Virus record (IMG/VR): IMGVR_UViG_3300037264_002061
Coordinates: 1-25,150 of that record
Source of the DNA: a virus
Strand: one strand, 5' to 3'
DNA: 25,150 bases
The position numbers were made by a program, and so were the translations under genes. A model generated the notes under the pieces. It worked only from the letters and a program-made list of their open reading frames with translations, had not been told where the DNA came from and did no database searches. Shown here in pieces: positions 24,527 through 25,150 of this stretch (position 1 is its first letter; the number at the start of each line of letters is the position of its first letter).

Positions 24527-25150
24527 TTAGATCGGAACCCGTTTCACATAAGTGAGCAACCCCTGCACGCTCGGCGTCGTGCCGCCGGTGTTGATACACA
24601 CATCCTCCCCGACATCACCTTTGAACACGGTCTGCCCACCGCCGCCGTAGGGGATCGGCTGCATGATCACCGGCAGGAACGTACCGCTAAGGACAGTGTT
24701 GCTCGTCGCGCACGCGGTGCCGGTGCCCGTCTCGAAGAAGAAGGTCGGCGTCGTGCCTCCCACGGTGACGACGAACCCGCAGACGTAGATGGTCTGGCTG
24801 GCGGTCAGGGCCACCGTAATCGCATCCGCCGTGACATTGACGGCCACGGAGGACTTATCCACGCCGCTCGACGCACAGGGGTCGACGCCAAACCCGAACG
24901 TCGCCTGGGCGCCTCGCCGGTCCAGCCAATGCAGCACCGCCTCATCATCGGCCGACACCGCCGTGGGCGCCGCCGCCGAGGACCGCCCGAAGAACATCGG
25001 CCCGGTCGTGGTCGATGGGGTGATCCCACCATCGTGCGTGTAGCTCGTGACCGTCGTGACCGCCGTCGCTCCACTCATCAACTGCACGCGCGCGGCTCCA
25101 TCCGTGGTCAGCGAGAGGGCGTTGGTCTGTGCGGTCGTGTAGGCCGGCGC
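24527..25150 (-). CDS. Partial beta-rich phage protein, N-terminus beyond the right edge
   Basis: The frame is open to the window edge, so the beginning is missing; a GTG at 25087 is an internal candidate, but the codons before it read on as 'YTTAQTNALSLTTDGAARVQ', a stretch typical of short-tailed phage proteins of unknown role near capsid and tail genes. The visible 207 or so residues are Thr/Val/Gly-rich strands with four cysteines, a hydrophobic strand 'IYVCGFVVTVGG', and an end of 'GLLTYVKRVPI'. I cannot see whether it has a signal peptide. It is followed after 13 bases by the next gene with a strong ribosome binding site. Decoration or fibre-associated protein is possible. Confidence 0.78.
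   Translation of the reverse strand, partial: APAYTTAQTNALSLTTDGAARVQLMSGATAVTTVTSYTHDGGITPSTTTGPMFFGRSSAAAPTAVSADDEAVLHWLDRRGAQATFGFGVDPCASSGVDKSSVAVNVTADAITVALTASQTIYVCGFVVTVGGTTPTFFFETGTGTACATSNTVLSGTFLPVIMQPIPYGGGGQTVFKGDVGEDVCINTGGTTPSVQGLLTYVKRVPI

Noticed and set aside
1-25150. tRNA genes, CRISPR arrays, insertion sequences, attachment sites
   Set aside because: Space between genes is almost nil; I saw no regularly spaced repeats, no transposase frame with terminal repeats and no cloverleaf-like segment.

Overview
This is a GC-rich window in which every gene I accept lies on the minus strand. The genes are packed end to start, mostly with TGATG or ATGA overlaps or gaps of a few bases, and the largest clear gap is about 20 bases. 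It reads as the late (tail, ejection and host-interaction) part of a short-tailed, P22/T7-type phage or prophage. Anchors are a P22 gp4-like tail adaptor (20462-21199), a P22 gp10-like tail hub (19020-20462), a block of cysteine-free ejection-type proteins (14807-17506), a 3780-residue polyvalent protein (3461-14803) and a fibre with familiar phage N- and C-terminal modules (1553-3289). Terminase, portal, capsid, endolysin and integrase genes are not in the window, so lytic, temperate or prophage state cannot be told.

Layout in the direction of transcription (right to left). First come a protein cut by the right edge (24527-25150), an exported beta-rich protein (23683-24513), an exported parallel beta-helix spike-like protein (21527-23683) and a small exported helical protein (21207-21530). 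Then come the adaptor and hub and a small beta-rich protein (18519-19019), followed by a fused 2-oxoglutarate oxygenase/GNAT protein (17503-18516). Next are three ejection-type proteins and the giant polyvalent protein. The giant carries, in order, a 2H phosphoesterase domain, an N6-adenine methyltransferase domain, an SF2/SNF2-type helicase and hydrophobic C-terminal segments. Last come a small membrane protein, the fibre and five small genes, two of them membrane proteins and the last one exported.

How they may work together: adaptor and hub close the portal and carry the fibres or spikes. The ejection-type proteins and the giant are probably packed in the virion and enter the cell with the DNA. 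There the methyltransferase/helicase may protect the genome from restriction and the 2H domain may remove a cyclic-nucleotide or RNA-end signal.

Three things stand out. (1) Five gene products, including the fibre and the spike, have Sec-type signal peptides, four of them ending in Ala followed by Gln, which is unusual for phage structural genes. (2) The four consecutive ejection-type products (about 4,670 residues) have no cysteine on my reading, while most exported products have an even number of cysteines. (3) An HxT/HxT 2H phosphoesterase is built into the polyvalent protein. The signal-peptide style suggests a soil or sediment diderm host such as Acidobacteriota or Gemmatimonadota, but that is only inference.
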